The notes under the pieces are model-generated. The model did not search any database. It worked only from the letters and a program-made list of their open reading frames with translations, and had not been told where the DNA came from. Made by a program: the position numbers and the translations under genes. A stretch of 64,000 nt of DNA from Archangium sp. (GTDB taxonomy: Bacteria > Myxococcota > Myxococcia > Myxococcales > Myxococcaceae), in contig JAUXRX010000005.1 in assembly GCA_030681645.1 (NCBI GenBank), positions 186,001 to 250,000 of the forward strand, read 5' to 3'. Below, one piece after another: positions 48,661-56,835 of the stretch; the stretch's first letter is position 1; every line of letters starts with the position of its first letter.

Positions 48661-50191
48661 CCCCGTCGGGCTCCGCGACCGGCAGCGTGGCCACGAAACA
48701 CGCGCCCGTCTCGCGGGGCTCGTGCGCCACCTTGCCGTGCAGCTCGTCCATCACCTTCTTCACCACCGCCAGGCCCAGGCCCGAGCCCGCGGCACGCGTG
48801 GTGAAGAACGGCTCGAACAGGCGCACGCCGATCTCCGGGGGAATGGGGAGGCCTTCGTTCTCCACCCGCAGCCGCACCTCGGCGCCGAGGGCCTCGGCGC
48901 TCAGGGTGACGAGGCCTCCTTCGCTCACGTGCTGGAAGGCGTTGACGGTGAGGTTGAGCAGCGCCCGGCGCAGCATCACCTCGTCGGCCATCACCAGCGG
49001 GAGCACCGGGGGCACGCGCAGCTCGACCCGGGCGCGGCGCGCGGTGGGCTCGGTGCGCGCGGCGACGGCCACCTCCTCGAGCAGGGGCCCCAGGTTGACG
49101 GGCACCAGCGGCGGCGTGCTGGGCCGGGCGAAGTCGAGCAGGTCGGTGGTGAGCCGGCGCAGCCGCTCAGCCTCTTCCATGAGCGAGTTGAGCAGCGTCT
49201 GCGCGGGCTCCCCCGCGACGGTGCGGCGCAGCCCGTTGGCCGCGTTGAACACCACCCCCAGCGGGTTGCGCATCTCGTGCGCGAGCACCGCCGACATCTC
49301 CCCCACGGCGGCGAGGCGCTCGCGCTGCACCAGCTCGGTGCGCAAGCGGGACAGCTCGTTGGCTTCGCCGAGCTGCGCGGCGAAGAGCTGCAGCGCGAGG
49401 AAGTCACGCTCGGTCATGCCCCGGCCGGCCATGGAGAGCAGGTGGGTGAGCTCGCCCTGGGCGTCGCGCACCGGGCACCAGGCGCTGCGGTAGACGCGCC
49501 CCTCGATGAGGCTCTTCGAGAGCTGCTGCGCTCCGCTCACCGGGCCCGAGAGAAAGCCGGGCACGTTGTCGAGGAAGAGGGCGCGGCCCTCACGCAACAC
49601 CTGGTCGAGCACGGGCGTGGCGGCGCGCGGAATGAGCCGGCCGATCAGTGTCGCGGCGTACTCACCGACGGGGTCTCCGGGCGGGCAGGCCACGCTGCGC
49701 AGGGTCACCGAGCCGTCGGGCACGATGCGGGTGAAGGCACCGCGCCACCCGAGTTCCACGAAGACCGGCTCAGCGGCGTCGAGCACCGCGTCGGCGCCGA
49801 GCAGGCCCTTGCCCGAGCGGGACAGCGTGGCGAGCCGGCTCATCAGCGCCTCGCCGCGGGCGCTCTCGGTGGCGTCGCGCAGCGAATACACCCGCGTGGC
49901 GTCGCGGCCGCTGAAGCGCGCGTCGACGATCACCGGCTGGCCTCGGGAATCGATGAGCTGGAGCCGGAAGGTCTCGGGCAGATCGGGGAAAGCCCGGGTG
50001 CGCTGCCCGAGAATGGTCTCGACCCGCGCCAGCTCGCCGGCCGGCAGCCACTGCGAGAGCGGCGTGCCCACCAGCGCCCGAGGCGCCGCGCCGAGCAGTT
50101 GGTGCGCCAGCACGTTGGCCCAGGTGATCAGGCCCGCTTCCGACGTGACGATCGCGTCTGGGCCCAGCTCGTCGAGCAACGCGATCGTCAT
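48644..50191 (-). CDS. PAS/GAF sensor histidine kinase
   Basis: A 515-residue kinase (MTIALLDELGPDAIV). A PAS domain covers about residues 5-115 (PDAIVTSEAGLITWANVLAHQLLG), a GAF-like domain about 130-270, then the HisKA H-box AVLAHEMRNPLGVVF, and HATPase motifs: N box ALLNLTVNAFQHV, G boxes FEPFFTTRAAGSGLGLAVV. It has no membrane helix, so it senses a cytoplasmic signal. No response regulator is adjacent. The start ATG 50191 lies just downstream of a type A repeat; extending the frame further upstream would only read repeats. Confidence 0.9.
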   Translation of the reverse strand: MTIALLDELGPDAIVTSEAGLITWANVLAHQLLGAAPRALVGTPLSQWLPAGELARVETILGQRTRAFPDLPETFRLQLIDSRGQPVIVDARFSGRDATRVYSLRDATESARGEALMSRLATLSRSGKGLLGADAVLDAAEPVFVELGWRGAFTRIVPDGSVTLRSVACPPGDPVGEYAATLIGRLIPRAATPVLDQVLREGRALFLDNVPGFLSGPVSGAQQLSKSLIEGRVYRSAWCPVRDAQGELTHLLSMAGRGMTERDFLALQLFAAQLGEANELSRLRTELVQRERLAAVGEMSAVLAHEMRNPLGVVFNAANGLRRTVAGEPAQTLLNSLMEEAERLRRLTTDLLDFARPSTPPLVPVNLGPLLEEVAVAARTEPTARRARVELRVPPVLPLVMADEVMLRRALLNLTVNAFQHVSEGGLVTLSAEALGAEVRLRVENEGLPIPPEIGVRLFEPFFTTRAAGSGLGLAVVKKVMDELHGKVAHEPRETGACFVATLPVAEPDGATSRR

Positions 50192-50206
50192 GGAGCCCAC
50201 GATAGT

Positions 50207-50397
50207 CCGTTCACCCCGAGCGGAGTCGAGGGCCAGCCTCGCAGGGTTACCGGGGGATGGCGGAGCGCCCGTTCGTCCCGAGCGGAGTCGAGGGATCGGC
50301 GCCCAGGCTCGCAAGAAGTCGCCCCTCGACTCCGCTCGGGGTGAACGGTGAGGAACCCGCTCGGGGTGAACGGTGAGGAACCCGCTCAGGATCAACG
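50207..50397. repeat. Array of type A repeats between two minus-strand genes
   Basis: Antisense copies at 50207-50232 and 50269-50294, a sense copy at 50322-50348, and partial copies at 50356-50373 and about 50381-50397. 50269-50348 is a complete inverted-pair element with spacer CGGCGCCCAGGCTCGC. The unit GGTGAGGAACCCGCTC occurs in tandem at the right end. The array fills nearly all of the gap, so the kinase promoter must lie within it or upstream. Confidence 0.88.
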
Positions 50398-50405
50398 CTC
50401 GTGAA

Positions 50406-51293
50406 TCAGCCGGGCACCTGGAGCAGCAGGTCCCTCACCGCGCGCGCCATCTCCGGGCCCTTCTCCACCAGCCCCGCGTGCCCCGCCTCGTCGATGAGCA
50501 CGTAGCTGGCGTGGGGCAGCCCGCGCCGCATCTTCTCGACCTGGGAGAGCGGCATCAGCAGGTCTTGCGCGGCGGCGACGATGAGCACCGGCACCGAGAC
50601 CGTGGGCAACACGTCGGAACCGCGCGCCGCCAACAGGCCTCGCAGCGTGCGCCAGTAGGCGAGCGGATCCATCGAGGCGACGCCCTGGAGGAACTCGTCG
50701 ATGTCCTGCCGCGGCGCGTGGGGCTGGAGCACCCCCATCATCCGCGCGAAGGGGTACGGCAGGCGCGAGCGGAGGAACGCCTTCACCACCGGGGCGAAGA
50801 ACGGGACCACCGGCGTCGCGAGCGCCGCCATCGCGCGCGCGGCGGCGAGGCTGCCGGGCACGCGGAAAAGCGCCGTGCCGGTGCCCGGCGCGTCGGGGGC
50901 GCCGGCGAGCAGCGCCATCGCGCGCACCAGTCCTGGCTCCTTCCGGTACAGCTCGAGCAACACCGCCACGCCCATGGAGAAGGCGATGTGCACGGGAGGG
51001 CGGCCTGACTCCCTCACCCGGCGCGTGACGCGCGCGAGATCATCGGCCTGCGTCGCCAGCGAATAGTCCCCCGAGGCCGAGCGCGGCGTATTGCCATGGC
51101 CGCGATAGTCCCAGTGCACCACGGTGTGATCGATCGAGAGATCGTCCACCAGGTGGCGCCAGAAGTTCTCGGTGGTGCCGATGCCGTTGGTCAACAACAC
51201 CACGGGGCCGCCCGAGGTCCCGTGGGTGTGAAAGGTGATGGGCGTGCCGTCGGCCGCTTCCACCACCCCGCTGCGTTTTCGCGAAACCGCCAT
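50406..51293 (-). CDS. Alpha/beta hydrolase
   Basis: A 295-residue alpha/beta hydrolase. The oxyanion region NGIGTTENFW, the WDYRGHGNT motif, nucleophile elbow FSMG with Ser106, an acidic residue in AAAQDLLMP, and His in DEAGHAGLVEKG form the triad. The sequence is of the haloperoxidase/esterase group; the substrate is not predictable. Helices in the cap region (PYPFARMMGVLQP) suggest a lipid or hydrophobic substrate. It stands alone downstream of an A-repeat array and a B-like hairpin. Confidence 0.88.
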   Translation of the reverse strand: MAVSRKRSGVVEAADGTPITFHTHGTSGGPVVLLTNGIGTTENFWRHLVDDLSIDHTVVHWDYRGHGNTPRSASGDYSLATQADDLARVTRRVRESGRPPVHIAFSMGVAVLLELYRKEPGLVRAMALLAGAPDAPGTGTALFRVPGSLAAARAMAALATPVVPFFAPVVKAFLRSRLPYPFARMMGVLQPHAPRQDIDEFLQGVASMDPLAYWRTLRGLLAARGSDVLPTVSVPVLIVAAAQDLLMPLSQVEKMRRGLPHASYVLIDEAGHAGLVEKGPEMARAVRDLLLQVPG

Positions 51294-51309
51294 GCCTCAG
51301 TCTAACCAA

Positions 51310-51367
51310 CCGTTCACCCCGCTCCGTCACTCCCACTCCCCGAGGGGGGAGAAGGTCGGGGAGAGGG
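51310..51367. repeat. Degenerate type A half plus type B-like hairpin
   Basis: CCGTTCACCCCGCT at 51310-51323 is a type A half; CTCCCCGAGGGGGGAG (51337-51352) with GGTCGGGGAGAGGG is a type B-like copy able to fold. It lies upstream of the hydrolase gene and downstream of the L,D-transpeptidase gene. Confidence 0.65.
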
Positions 51368-51403
51368 CGAACCAGCCGCCCGCGCAAATCTAGCGGAGGC
51401 GTC

Positions 51404-52927
51404 TCAGGGCAGGATGACGATGGTGTCGCGAAGCCCGATGGTGGCCCACATCGTGTCGACCGCGGAATCCGCGACGGCGACGCACCCGAGCGTCCAGTCG
51501 CTGGTGCCGCCCCGGCCGTGCAGCTCGACGTAGCTGCCGAGGTTGGTGGTCTGCGGAGGAATGGCGCAGTTGTCCTGCGCGGTGTCGATGGCAGCCTTCT
51601 GCGACGCGGTGATGAGCCCGGCCGCGAGCCCGCGCGTGGCGTCGGCCTTGTCGGGGTACGAGAAGAGCCAGGCCTTGTAGTAGCTCGAGTTCGGCAGCAG
51701 CGACGCGGCGTAGAACACGCCTTCAGGGGTCTTCCCGTCGCCTTCCTGCACCTTGTCTCCGACGGGCGCGTAGCCGAGGCCGCCCTGGAAGTTGCTCACC
51801 AGCACGCCCTGCCTGCACAGCGCCACGTTGCGGGCGCTCTTGTGCACGACGATGTAGTCGTCCTTCACCGCGTCGCAGGGAGACAGGCCGCTGCCCGCGG
51901 TGCCCCACGCGGTGAGGCAATCGCTGGCGCCGACCGACGCGTTCCACGTGCCGCCGCCGCTCGTGCCCGGCAGGCACACGTTGTAGGTCGGGTCACAGAC
52001 GTAGCCTTCGTTCTGGCGGCACTGCGAGGTGAGCGTGCACGACTTGAGGCACGAGGTCTGGCCGGTTCCGGTGCCGAAGCACACCGAGCCTGTGGGGCAG
52101 CCGGTGAAGTCGCACATGGTCTTGGTGCACATGCCGCCCGAGGTGGCGAGGCAGGAGTTGTGAGCGCAGCTGCTGTCGGCCGCGCAGGCCTGGCCGATGT
52201 CGTTGGCGGGCGCGGGCTCGCCGGGCCAGCGCTGGCCCTGGTCGGGGAGGCACACCTTGAAGATGCGCGAGCTCTGCATGTACCGCTGGCGCAGCACACA
52301 GCTGTAGCCGGGGCGGCAGCCCGTGGCCGGTGACTGCACGAAGTCGCACTCGGCCGCGCACTGCGGGAGCGAGTTGCCGCTGATGCAGCGGGTGATGGTG
52401 TTGCCGGAGCTGCCGCCGATCTGCGCGGCGTCGGGGCACACGTAGGTGCTGCCGGACAGGGTGCAGCTCTGCGTGCAGAAGCCGTTGGTGAAGCCTGTCA
52501 TGTTGCAGGTCGCGGTGGAGGTGTAGCCGGGCGCGTTGCAGCTCGCCGCGCTGGTGCAGGCCCCGCCGATCCACCCCGGGTTCAGCTCGACGCCCGCGCC
52601 AGTTCCGCCGCCCATCGCGCCCCCGCCGGTGCCGCCACCGGTCGCAGTGCCGCCACCGGTCGCAGTGCCGCCGCCGGTCGCCGTGCCACCGCCCGTCGCC
52701 GTGCCACCGCCGGTCGCAGTGCCTCCGCCGGTCGCAGTGCCGCCGCCGGTCGCACTGCCGCCGCCAGTCGCCGTACCGCCGCCAGTCGCCGTGCCGCCGC
52801 CAGTCGCAGCGCCACCGCCGGTTGCGAAGCCGCCACCGAAGCCACCACCGGTTCCGGCGTCGAGATCGACCTCGGGTCCACCACAACCAACCAGGAGGAC
52901 GAGGGCACTGAGAGCGCGAAGTCGCAT
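51404..52927 (-). CDS. Cys-rich lipoprotein with L,D-transpeptidase domain
   Basis: A 507-residue lipoprotein (MRLRALSALVLLVGC, lipobox LVGC). After lipidation comes a linker of about eleven (T/A/S)ATGGG units from an 18-bp minisatellite, then a Cys-rich region with repeated C-x-C modules, and at the C-terminus a YkuD/L,D-transpeptidase domain (VVHKSARNVALCRQGVLVSNF, GDGKTPEGVF, and the catalytic HGRGGTSDWTLGCVAV with Cys). These enzymes make 3-3 cross-links or tether proteins to peptidoglycan. Fusion to a surface-lipoprotein Cys module is unusual; it may bind the cell wall from the outer membrane side. Confidence 0.85.
   Translation of the reverse strand: MRLRALSALVLLVGCGGPEVDLDAGTGGGFGGGFATGGGAATGGGTATGGGTATGGGSATGGGTATGGGTATGGGTATGGGTATGGGTATGGGTATGGGTGGGAMGGGTGAGVELNPGWIGGACTSAASCNAPGYTSTATCNMTGFTNGFCTQSCTLSGSTYVCPDAAQIGGSSGNTITRCISGNSLPQCAAECDFVQSPATGCRPGYSCVLRQRYMQSSRIFKVCLPDQGQRWPGEPAPANDIGQACAADSSCAHNSCLATSGGMCTKTMCDFTGCPTGSVCFGTGTGQTSCLKSCTLTSQCRQNEGYVCDPTYNVCLPGTSGGGTWNASVGASDCLTAWGTAGSGLSPCDAVKDDYIVVHKSARNVALCRQGVLVSNFQGGLGYAPVGDKVQEGDGKTPEGVFYAASLLPNSSYYKAWLFSYPDKADATRGLAAGLITASQKAAIDTAQDNCAIPPQTTNLGSYVELHGRGGTSDWTLGCVAVADSAVDTMWATIGLRDTIVILP
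52620..52825 (-). repeat. 18-bp minisatellite (ATGGGT units)
   Basis: About eleven tandem 18-base units (plus-strand GCCACCGGTCGCAGTGCC with synonymous and Ser/Ala variants) encode an (X)ATGGG linker. The third-position variation between copies shows that the array has diverged and is not purely recent. Confidence 0.9.
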
Positions 52928-52981
52928 GGCGGCGGGCGATAGAGGATCGCCGCGTCTTCCACAAGGAGGCCCCTCACGTTT

Positions 52982-53000
52982 CCGGAGGGCTATTCTCCGG
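52982..53000 (+). promoter_or_regulatory. Hairpin over the ribosome binding site of the gene at 53003
   Basis: CCGGAG-GGCTATT-CTCCGG (stem 52982-52987 with 52995-53000) ends 2 bases before the ATG. The Shine-Dalgarno-like GGAGGG lies in the stem and loop, so folding would block initiation. It may be a translational control element or chance; no thermosensor or ligand is known. Confidence 0.35.
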
Positions 53001-53002
53001 CC

Positions 53003-53422
53003 ATGCTCGCTTCGCTGCTGGTCGCCGTCGTGCTGTCCGGTTCTGCAAGTGACCCCCTGGCTGCAGCCTGGAAGGCGCGAGCTGCGCGCGCCACCGAGAA
53101 GCTCTCGAAGCCCGGTCTCGACGCGTGCGATCGCGCACTCGAGGTCGCCTTTCAGAGCGCGACCACCGATCGCCGCGGCGGCCAGGAGATGTACGCGCTG
53201 GCCATTCGCATCGGAGAGGACGTCATGCTCGCCGGGTACTCCTACCGGGGCGGCAAGCTCGTCGACTTCTCCATCTACGGTCTGCCGCCACAGTGGATGG
53301 CGCACCAGAAGGTCGACAGCAAGACGCTCTCCGTCGTGCTCGGGAGAGCCCCCGGATGCGCCTTCGACCTCTGCACGACCGATCCCTTCAGCGATGGGCC
53401 CTGTACGGAGCGGACGCGCTGA
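53003..53422 (+). CDS. Small secreted protein of unknown function
   Basis: A 139-residue protein with a signal peptide (MLASLLVAVVLSGSAS). The mature part has four cysteines (DACDRA, PGCAFDLC, GPCTER) and a beta-rich centre (MYALAIRIGEDVMLAGYSYRGGKLVDFSIYG). No known family was recognised. It is divergent from the L,D-transpeptidase gene, 75 bases away. Confidence 0.6.
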   Translation: MLASLLVAVVLSGSASDPLAAAWKARAARATEKLSKPGLDACDRALEVAFQSATTDRRGGQEMYALAIRIGEDVMLAGYSYRGGKLVDFSIYGLPPQWMAHQKVDSKTLSVVLGRAPGCAFDLCTTDPFSDGPCTERTR

Positions 53423-53435
53423 ACAACCTGGTGCT

Positions 53436-53624
53436 TCAGCCGAACAGGCCCCAGAAGCCCTTCGCCTTCGGGGCGGGCTGCGTGTCCTTCTTCTGCGCCA
53501 CCTCGCGGCAGGTGCATCGCTGCGGCTTCGGCACGTTGGCGAGCGCCTGCTCGATGTGGCGGCCGCAGCCGGTCCACGTGGGTTTACTGCACGTCTGACA
53601 TCTCACCTGGCTGCACATGGGCAC
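53436..53624 (-). CDS. Small Cys-rich protein
   Basis: A 62-residue protein with pattern CSQVRCQTCSKPTWTGCGRHIEQALANVPKPQRCTC: seven Cys and a His in a zinc-binding-like arrangement, and a basic C-terminal tail ending KGFWGLFG. Short proteins of this pattern occur widely in bacteria; the function is unknown. ATGs at 53624 or 53618 may start it. The gene upstream on this strand is the deaminase. Confidence 0.7.
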   Translation of the reverse strand: MPMCSQVRCQTCSKPTWTGCGRHIEQALANVPKPQRCTCREVAQKKDTQPAPKAKGFWGLFG

Positions 53625-53665
53625 GTCCTCCGAAGCCCATCAGAGCCGGGCGCCACCCGCAGGAT

Positions 53666-54151
53666 TCACGCGGTGACGATGGACAACCGGGGGTCCTGCG
53701 GGCCCTCGACGGTCTGCACGGTGATGCCATGAGCGCGCAGGTAGTCGAGGCCGTTCTCGCCCGCGTAGCCGCCGCCCACCACGATGATGCGGGTCAGCCC
53801 CGCGTGGTGCAGCAGCTTGGCGCACATGAGGCACGGCTCGCCGGTGACGACCAGCCAGGCGCCCTTGGTGGCCACACCGGACGCGGCGCAGTTGCAGACG
53901 ACGTTCATCTCGGCGTGATGGCAGCCGATCTCCATGCGGGTGCCCGACGGCACGTGGAGGTCGTCGCGCAGGCAGGTCTCGCCACCGCACAGCTCGCCGC
54001 CGCCGCGCGGGCCGCCGTTGTAGCCGTCCATCAGCACCACGTTGCGCTCGGGGTCGAGCAGCAGCGCCCCGAACTTGCGGCGCGGGCAGTTCGACGCCTT
54101 CGCCAGGGACAGGCACTGCTCGATGCGAACGCGAATGTGCTTTTCCTTCAT
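53666..54151 (-). CDS. dCMP deaminase-like cytidine deaminase family protein
   Basis: A 161-residue zinc deaminase. The catalytic HAE motif is in CHHAEMN (residues 79-81) and the Cys ligands in PCLMC (C107, C110). An upstream insert CGGETCLRDDL is as in ComEB/dCMP deaminases, and the nucleotide-binding GYNGGPRGGG (43-52) matches dCMP deaminases. The enzyme would make dUMP for thymidylate synthesis. The start is ATG 54151 (MKEKHIRVRIEQC). Confidence 0.87.
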   Translation of the reverse strand: MKEKHIRVRIEQCLSLAKASNCPRRKFGALLLDPERNVVLMDGYNGGPRGGGELCGGETCLRDDLHVPSGTRMEIGCHHAEMNVVCNCAASGVATKGAWLVVTGEPCLMCAKLLHHAGLTRIIVVGGGYAGENGLDYLRAHGITVQTVEGPQDPRLSIVTA

Positions 54152-54187
54152 GGGCCGCCCATCACCACGTCCCGCCCCCGATGTCAC

Positions 54188-55345
54188 TCAGCCCAGCAGC
54201 AGCGCGCCGGTCATCAGGTTGCCGTGCTCGGGTTTTCCCGGCGCGTGGCAGCCCTGCTCACCGAAGTGAAAGGCGCCGACGACCGGGGCCTTCCCGCTCA
54301 CACCCTGGACTCCGGCGACCATGCTGGCGGTGGCCGCGTCGATCGCGAGCATGCACCCGGCGCAGTAGACGAGCAGCACGCCCTTGAGGCTCTCGGTGGT
54401 GATGCCCGACTCGGTGAGAGCGCGCGCGACGAGGTTCGCGGGGCGGCCCTGCATGCCGATCGAGGTCGACTTCACCAGCAGCACGGTCTCGCCCTGGCCC
54501 ACCTCGGCGAACGTGGCGATCGCCTTCGACGGCAGCACCACGCGCTCGGGGTGCACCAGGGTGATGCCCGACGCGCGCTGCACGCCCAGCGGCGTCATCG
54601 TGGTCTTGCCGAGAATGACGTCGCCCTTCGTCAACGAGTCGCCGAGGGCGCCGCCCATCCACTTGTCGTAGACGACCGCCGCGGGCTTGCCGTCGATCTC
54701 ATAGATGGTGCGGCCGTGCGCGCGGGTGACCACCCCCTTGAACTCGGTGGACATCGCGCCCGAGACCCAGGGCGCGGCGAGCTTGCCGGGCCAGTCGACG
54801 AGCGCGAGCGCGGCGCCCGCGGGGTAGCGGGCTTCGTGGGTGAAGACGCTCCACTTGCCTGAGATGTCGTCGTCGGCCGCCGAGCCACCGAGCAGCGGCG
54901 TCGACTTGAGCTCGCGCGAGATGCCCACCAGCAGCGCTTCTTCGGTGCCGGGCGTGCCGTGGAAGAGCGCGAAGCCGGCCTTGCCTCCGAGCGCCGTGAG
55001 CGCCGCGCGGGCGAGCGACTTGCCGGTCGCTTCATCGGGCGCGCTGACGGCCTGGCCGACGACGGCGGCCTTCACGTCCTGCCCGCACAACCACAGCGCG
55101 GAGGCAGCGACCGGCCCAGCGAGGAGCTTGCCGCTCCCCACCACCGAGCGGCACGACGTCACGCCGACGAAGGGGACACCCGGCAGCGCGGCCGCGAGCT
55201 GCCTGCGCAGCGCCTCGACGTCGACGCCGACTGTGCAGGCGACGAAGCCGAACTTCGCGCCGCCGGCTCGCGCCTTGTCGGCGAGCTCCGACGTCATGAG
55301 GGACACGTCGTGCTGCGTCGACTGCGAGGCGATGCAAGTAGCCAT
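54188..55345 (-). CDS. FIST-domain sensory protein
   Basis: A 385-residue protein with FIST_N and FIST_C signatures: VEALRRQLAAALPGVPFVGVTSC, SALWLCGQDVKAAVV, SKSTPLLGGSAADD-like core, and the C-terminal KGVLLVYCAGC...VAGVQGVSGKAPVVGAFHFGEQG. FIST domains are sensory and proposed to bind amino acids or small ligands. The start is ATG 55345 (MATCIASQSTQHD). The downstream neighbour is the deaminase. It has a CAGC motif near the C-terminus that may bind a metal. Confidence 0.85.
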   Translation of the reverse strand: MATCIASQSTQHDVSLMTSELADKARAGGAKFGFVACTVGVDVEALRRQLAAALPGVPFVGVTSCRSVVGSGKLLAGPVAASALWLCGQDVKAAVVGQAVSAPDEATGKSLARAALTALGGKAGFALFHGTPGTEEALLVGISRELKSTPLLGGSAADDDISGKWSVFTHEARYPAGAALALVDWPGKLAAPWVSGAMSTEFKGVVTRAHGRTIYEIDGKPAAVVYDKWMGGALGDSLTKGDVILGKTTMTPLGVQRASGITLVHPERVVLPSKAIATFAEVGQGETVLLVKSTSIGMQGRPANLVARALTESGITTESLKGVLLVYCAGCMLAIDAATASMVAGVQGVSGKAPVVGAFHFGEQGCHAPGKPEHGNLMTGALLLG

Positions 55346-55468
55346 GGGGGACTCCGGGGGGGAACCCGCACGATGCCACGGGGCCACGGTGAGCCGCGCG
55401 CCGGTCGGGCAGGTTCGCAGCGAGAATCAACCGTCAGCGGGGCGTTTCGACCCGCCCCTTGATTCGAA

Positions 55469-56788
55469 TCAAAAGCACGTCGACTCGCACTGCCCGCTGC
55501 TGGCCCCACCGGTGAACACGCACGCCCGGCTCGCACAATGAGCCGGGCTGAGGCAGGAGGCGCCTTCCGCACCCGGAGCAGCGCAGACAGTGTCAGCGCA
55601 GCGCAAGGAGAGACACTGGTCGTCTCTGACGCACCGGCGCCCGTTCGAACGGAGCGCCTCGCAACGCGCGCCTCCGTCGCCCGCGCTGCCACAGGCCAGG
55701 CCCACCTTGCAGTCGTCCCACCGCGTGTCTTCGAGGGTGCACGGTTCGTCGAGCCCGCGGAGCGGACGGCAGGAGCCTCCGTCCGGCGCGTCGATGCAGC
55801 GGCCATTCGGGGGGCAGAACTGAGCTTCGGCCACGCACGGTCCCCCCAGCTGCGGCGTCGAACAACGCCCATACGAGAAGACGCCGAAGAGGCCGTCGCA
55901 GGCCGCGCCCTCTGCGCACTGCAGGTGCGACGAGCACTCCGCGCCGTCGGCGAGGCTCCCTGCCGCGGGGGCGACGCAGCGGCCATCGAGGCACCAGGTG
56001 CCCCGCGCGCAACCGCCTGCAGAGTCCCAGAGCTGGTACTGGCAGGCCGTGCCGGCATCGGTCCTGGGCTGGCACTGCCCCGGCACCTGGTTGAGAACGA
56101 GGTTGGAGCAGAAGTCCGACGGGGCGCATTCGAACTCGGAGCGACAGGGTTCGCCTTGCGCGCTGGTGCCGCAACGCTGCGCCAGGGTGCAGACCCGCGA
56201 TTGGCAGTGGTCCGCGCGCACACAGGCGACGCCATCGGGCAGGTACGCCGTGCAGACGCCGGACAGGGAGCAGAAGGCCACCTGGGGATCGCACGTGCCA
56301 CAGCGCTCGCCGATCGCCGTCGCCGGGGAGCAGACGCCACAGCGCCCGGAAACCGGCGGGCCACAGACGCCCTCGAGGCACGAGTCCGCGTTCTCGCACC
56401 GCGTCCCTGGAGTGCCGGCCGGCGCGCGGGTGCCCGGCCCATAGAGGCAGCTCGACCAGGCGCTGGAGTCGACGAAGAGACAGGGCGCGTTCGCGATCGC
56501 CGCGAGGCAGGTCTCGGTGGCGCCCACCTCGACGCGAGTCGCGCCCGCGCGAGAGGCCGGGCCGATCGTGCCGTCGCAGAGCGTGAACGCGCGCGCCTCA
56601 CAGGCCACCCGCTGCCCCGGCTCGGCGGTGCCGCACGCAGCCAGCCGCGCGCAGAGCGCCTCGGCGTAGCTGGCGCAGTGACGCTCGGCGGGCGAGCCGG
56701 CGTCCACACCCGCGTCGGAGCCCGGCGGCGGCGGGCACGCCGCGAACAGCATCAGCACCACCACCACCACCCGCCATGCTGGGCTCAT
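55469..56788 (-). CDS. Large Cys-rich lipoprotein
   Basis: A 439-residue lipoprotein (MSPAWRVVVVVLMLFAAC, lipobox FAAC) followed by PPPPGSDAGVDAGSP, a Pro/Asp/Gly tether, and over 40 cysteines arranged in repeats (GxxCxxxxxC, e.g. CENADSCLEGVCG; CVRADHCQSRVC; CRSEFECAPSDFC; CVRDDQCLSLRC). These resemble the disulfide-rich Cys modules of myxobacterial outer-membrane surface proteins. The disulfides fit with the VKOR-DsbA enzyme encoded at 23.5 kb. The first codons overlap the 5' flank of the divergent MDR gene. Confidence 0.78.
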   Translation of the reverse strand: MSPAWRVVVVVLMLFAACPPPPGSDAGVDAGSPAERHCASYAEALCARLAACGTAEPGQRVACEARAFTLCDGTIGPASRAGATRVEVGATETCLAAIANAPCLFVDSSAWSSCLYGPGTRAPAGTPGTRCENADSCLEGVCGPPVSGRCGVCSPATAIGERCGTCDPQVAFCSLSGVCTAYLPDGVACVRADHCQSRVCTLAQRCGTSAQGEPCRSEFECAPSDFCSNLVLNQVPGQCQPRTDAGTACQYQLWDSAGGCARGTWCLDGRCVAPAAGSLADGAECSSHLQCAEGAACDGLFGVFSYGRCSTPQLGGPCVAEAQFCPPNGRCIDAPDGGSCRPLRGLDEPCTLEDTRWDDCKVGLACGSAGDGGARCEALRSNGRRCVRDDQCLSLRCADTVCAAPGAEGASCLSPAHCASRACVFTGGASSGQCESTCF

Positions 56789-56835
56789 GGCCCCTTCTTA
56801 CTCCGCGCCGTGACGAAGTCGGCTACGGCCCGGTC

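Noticed and set aside
50192..50395. Upstream extension of the kinase frame by 68 codons
   Set aside because: The extension reads only through type A repeats (VHPERVPHRSPRAESRG type peptide); the PAS domain starts right after ATG 50191.
52620..52825. Regular 18-base repeats resembling a CRISPR array
   Set aside because: No spacers, and the units encode a Gly-Ala-Thr linker in frame; it is a coding minisatellite.
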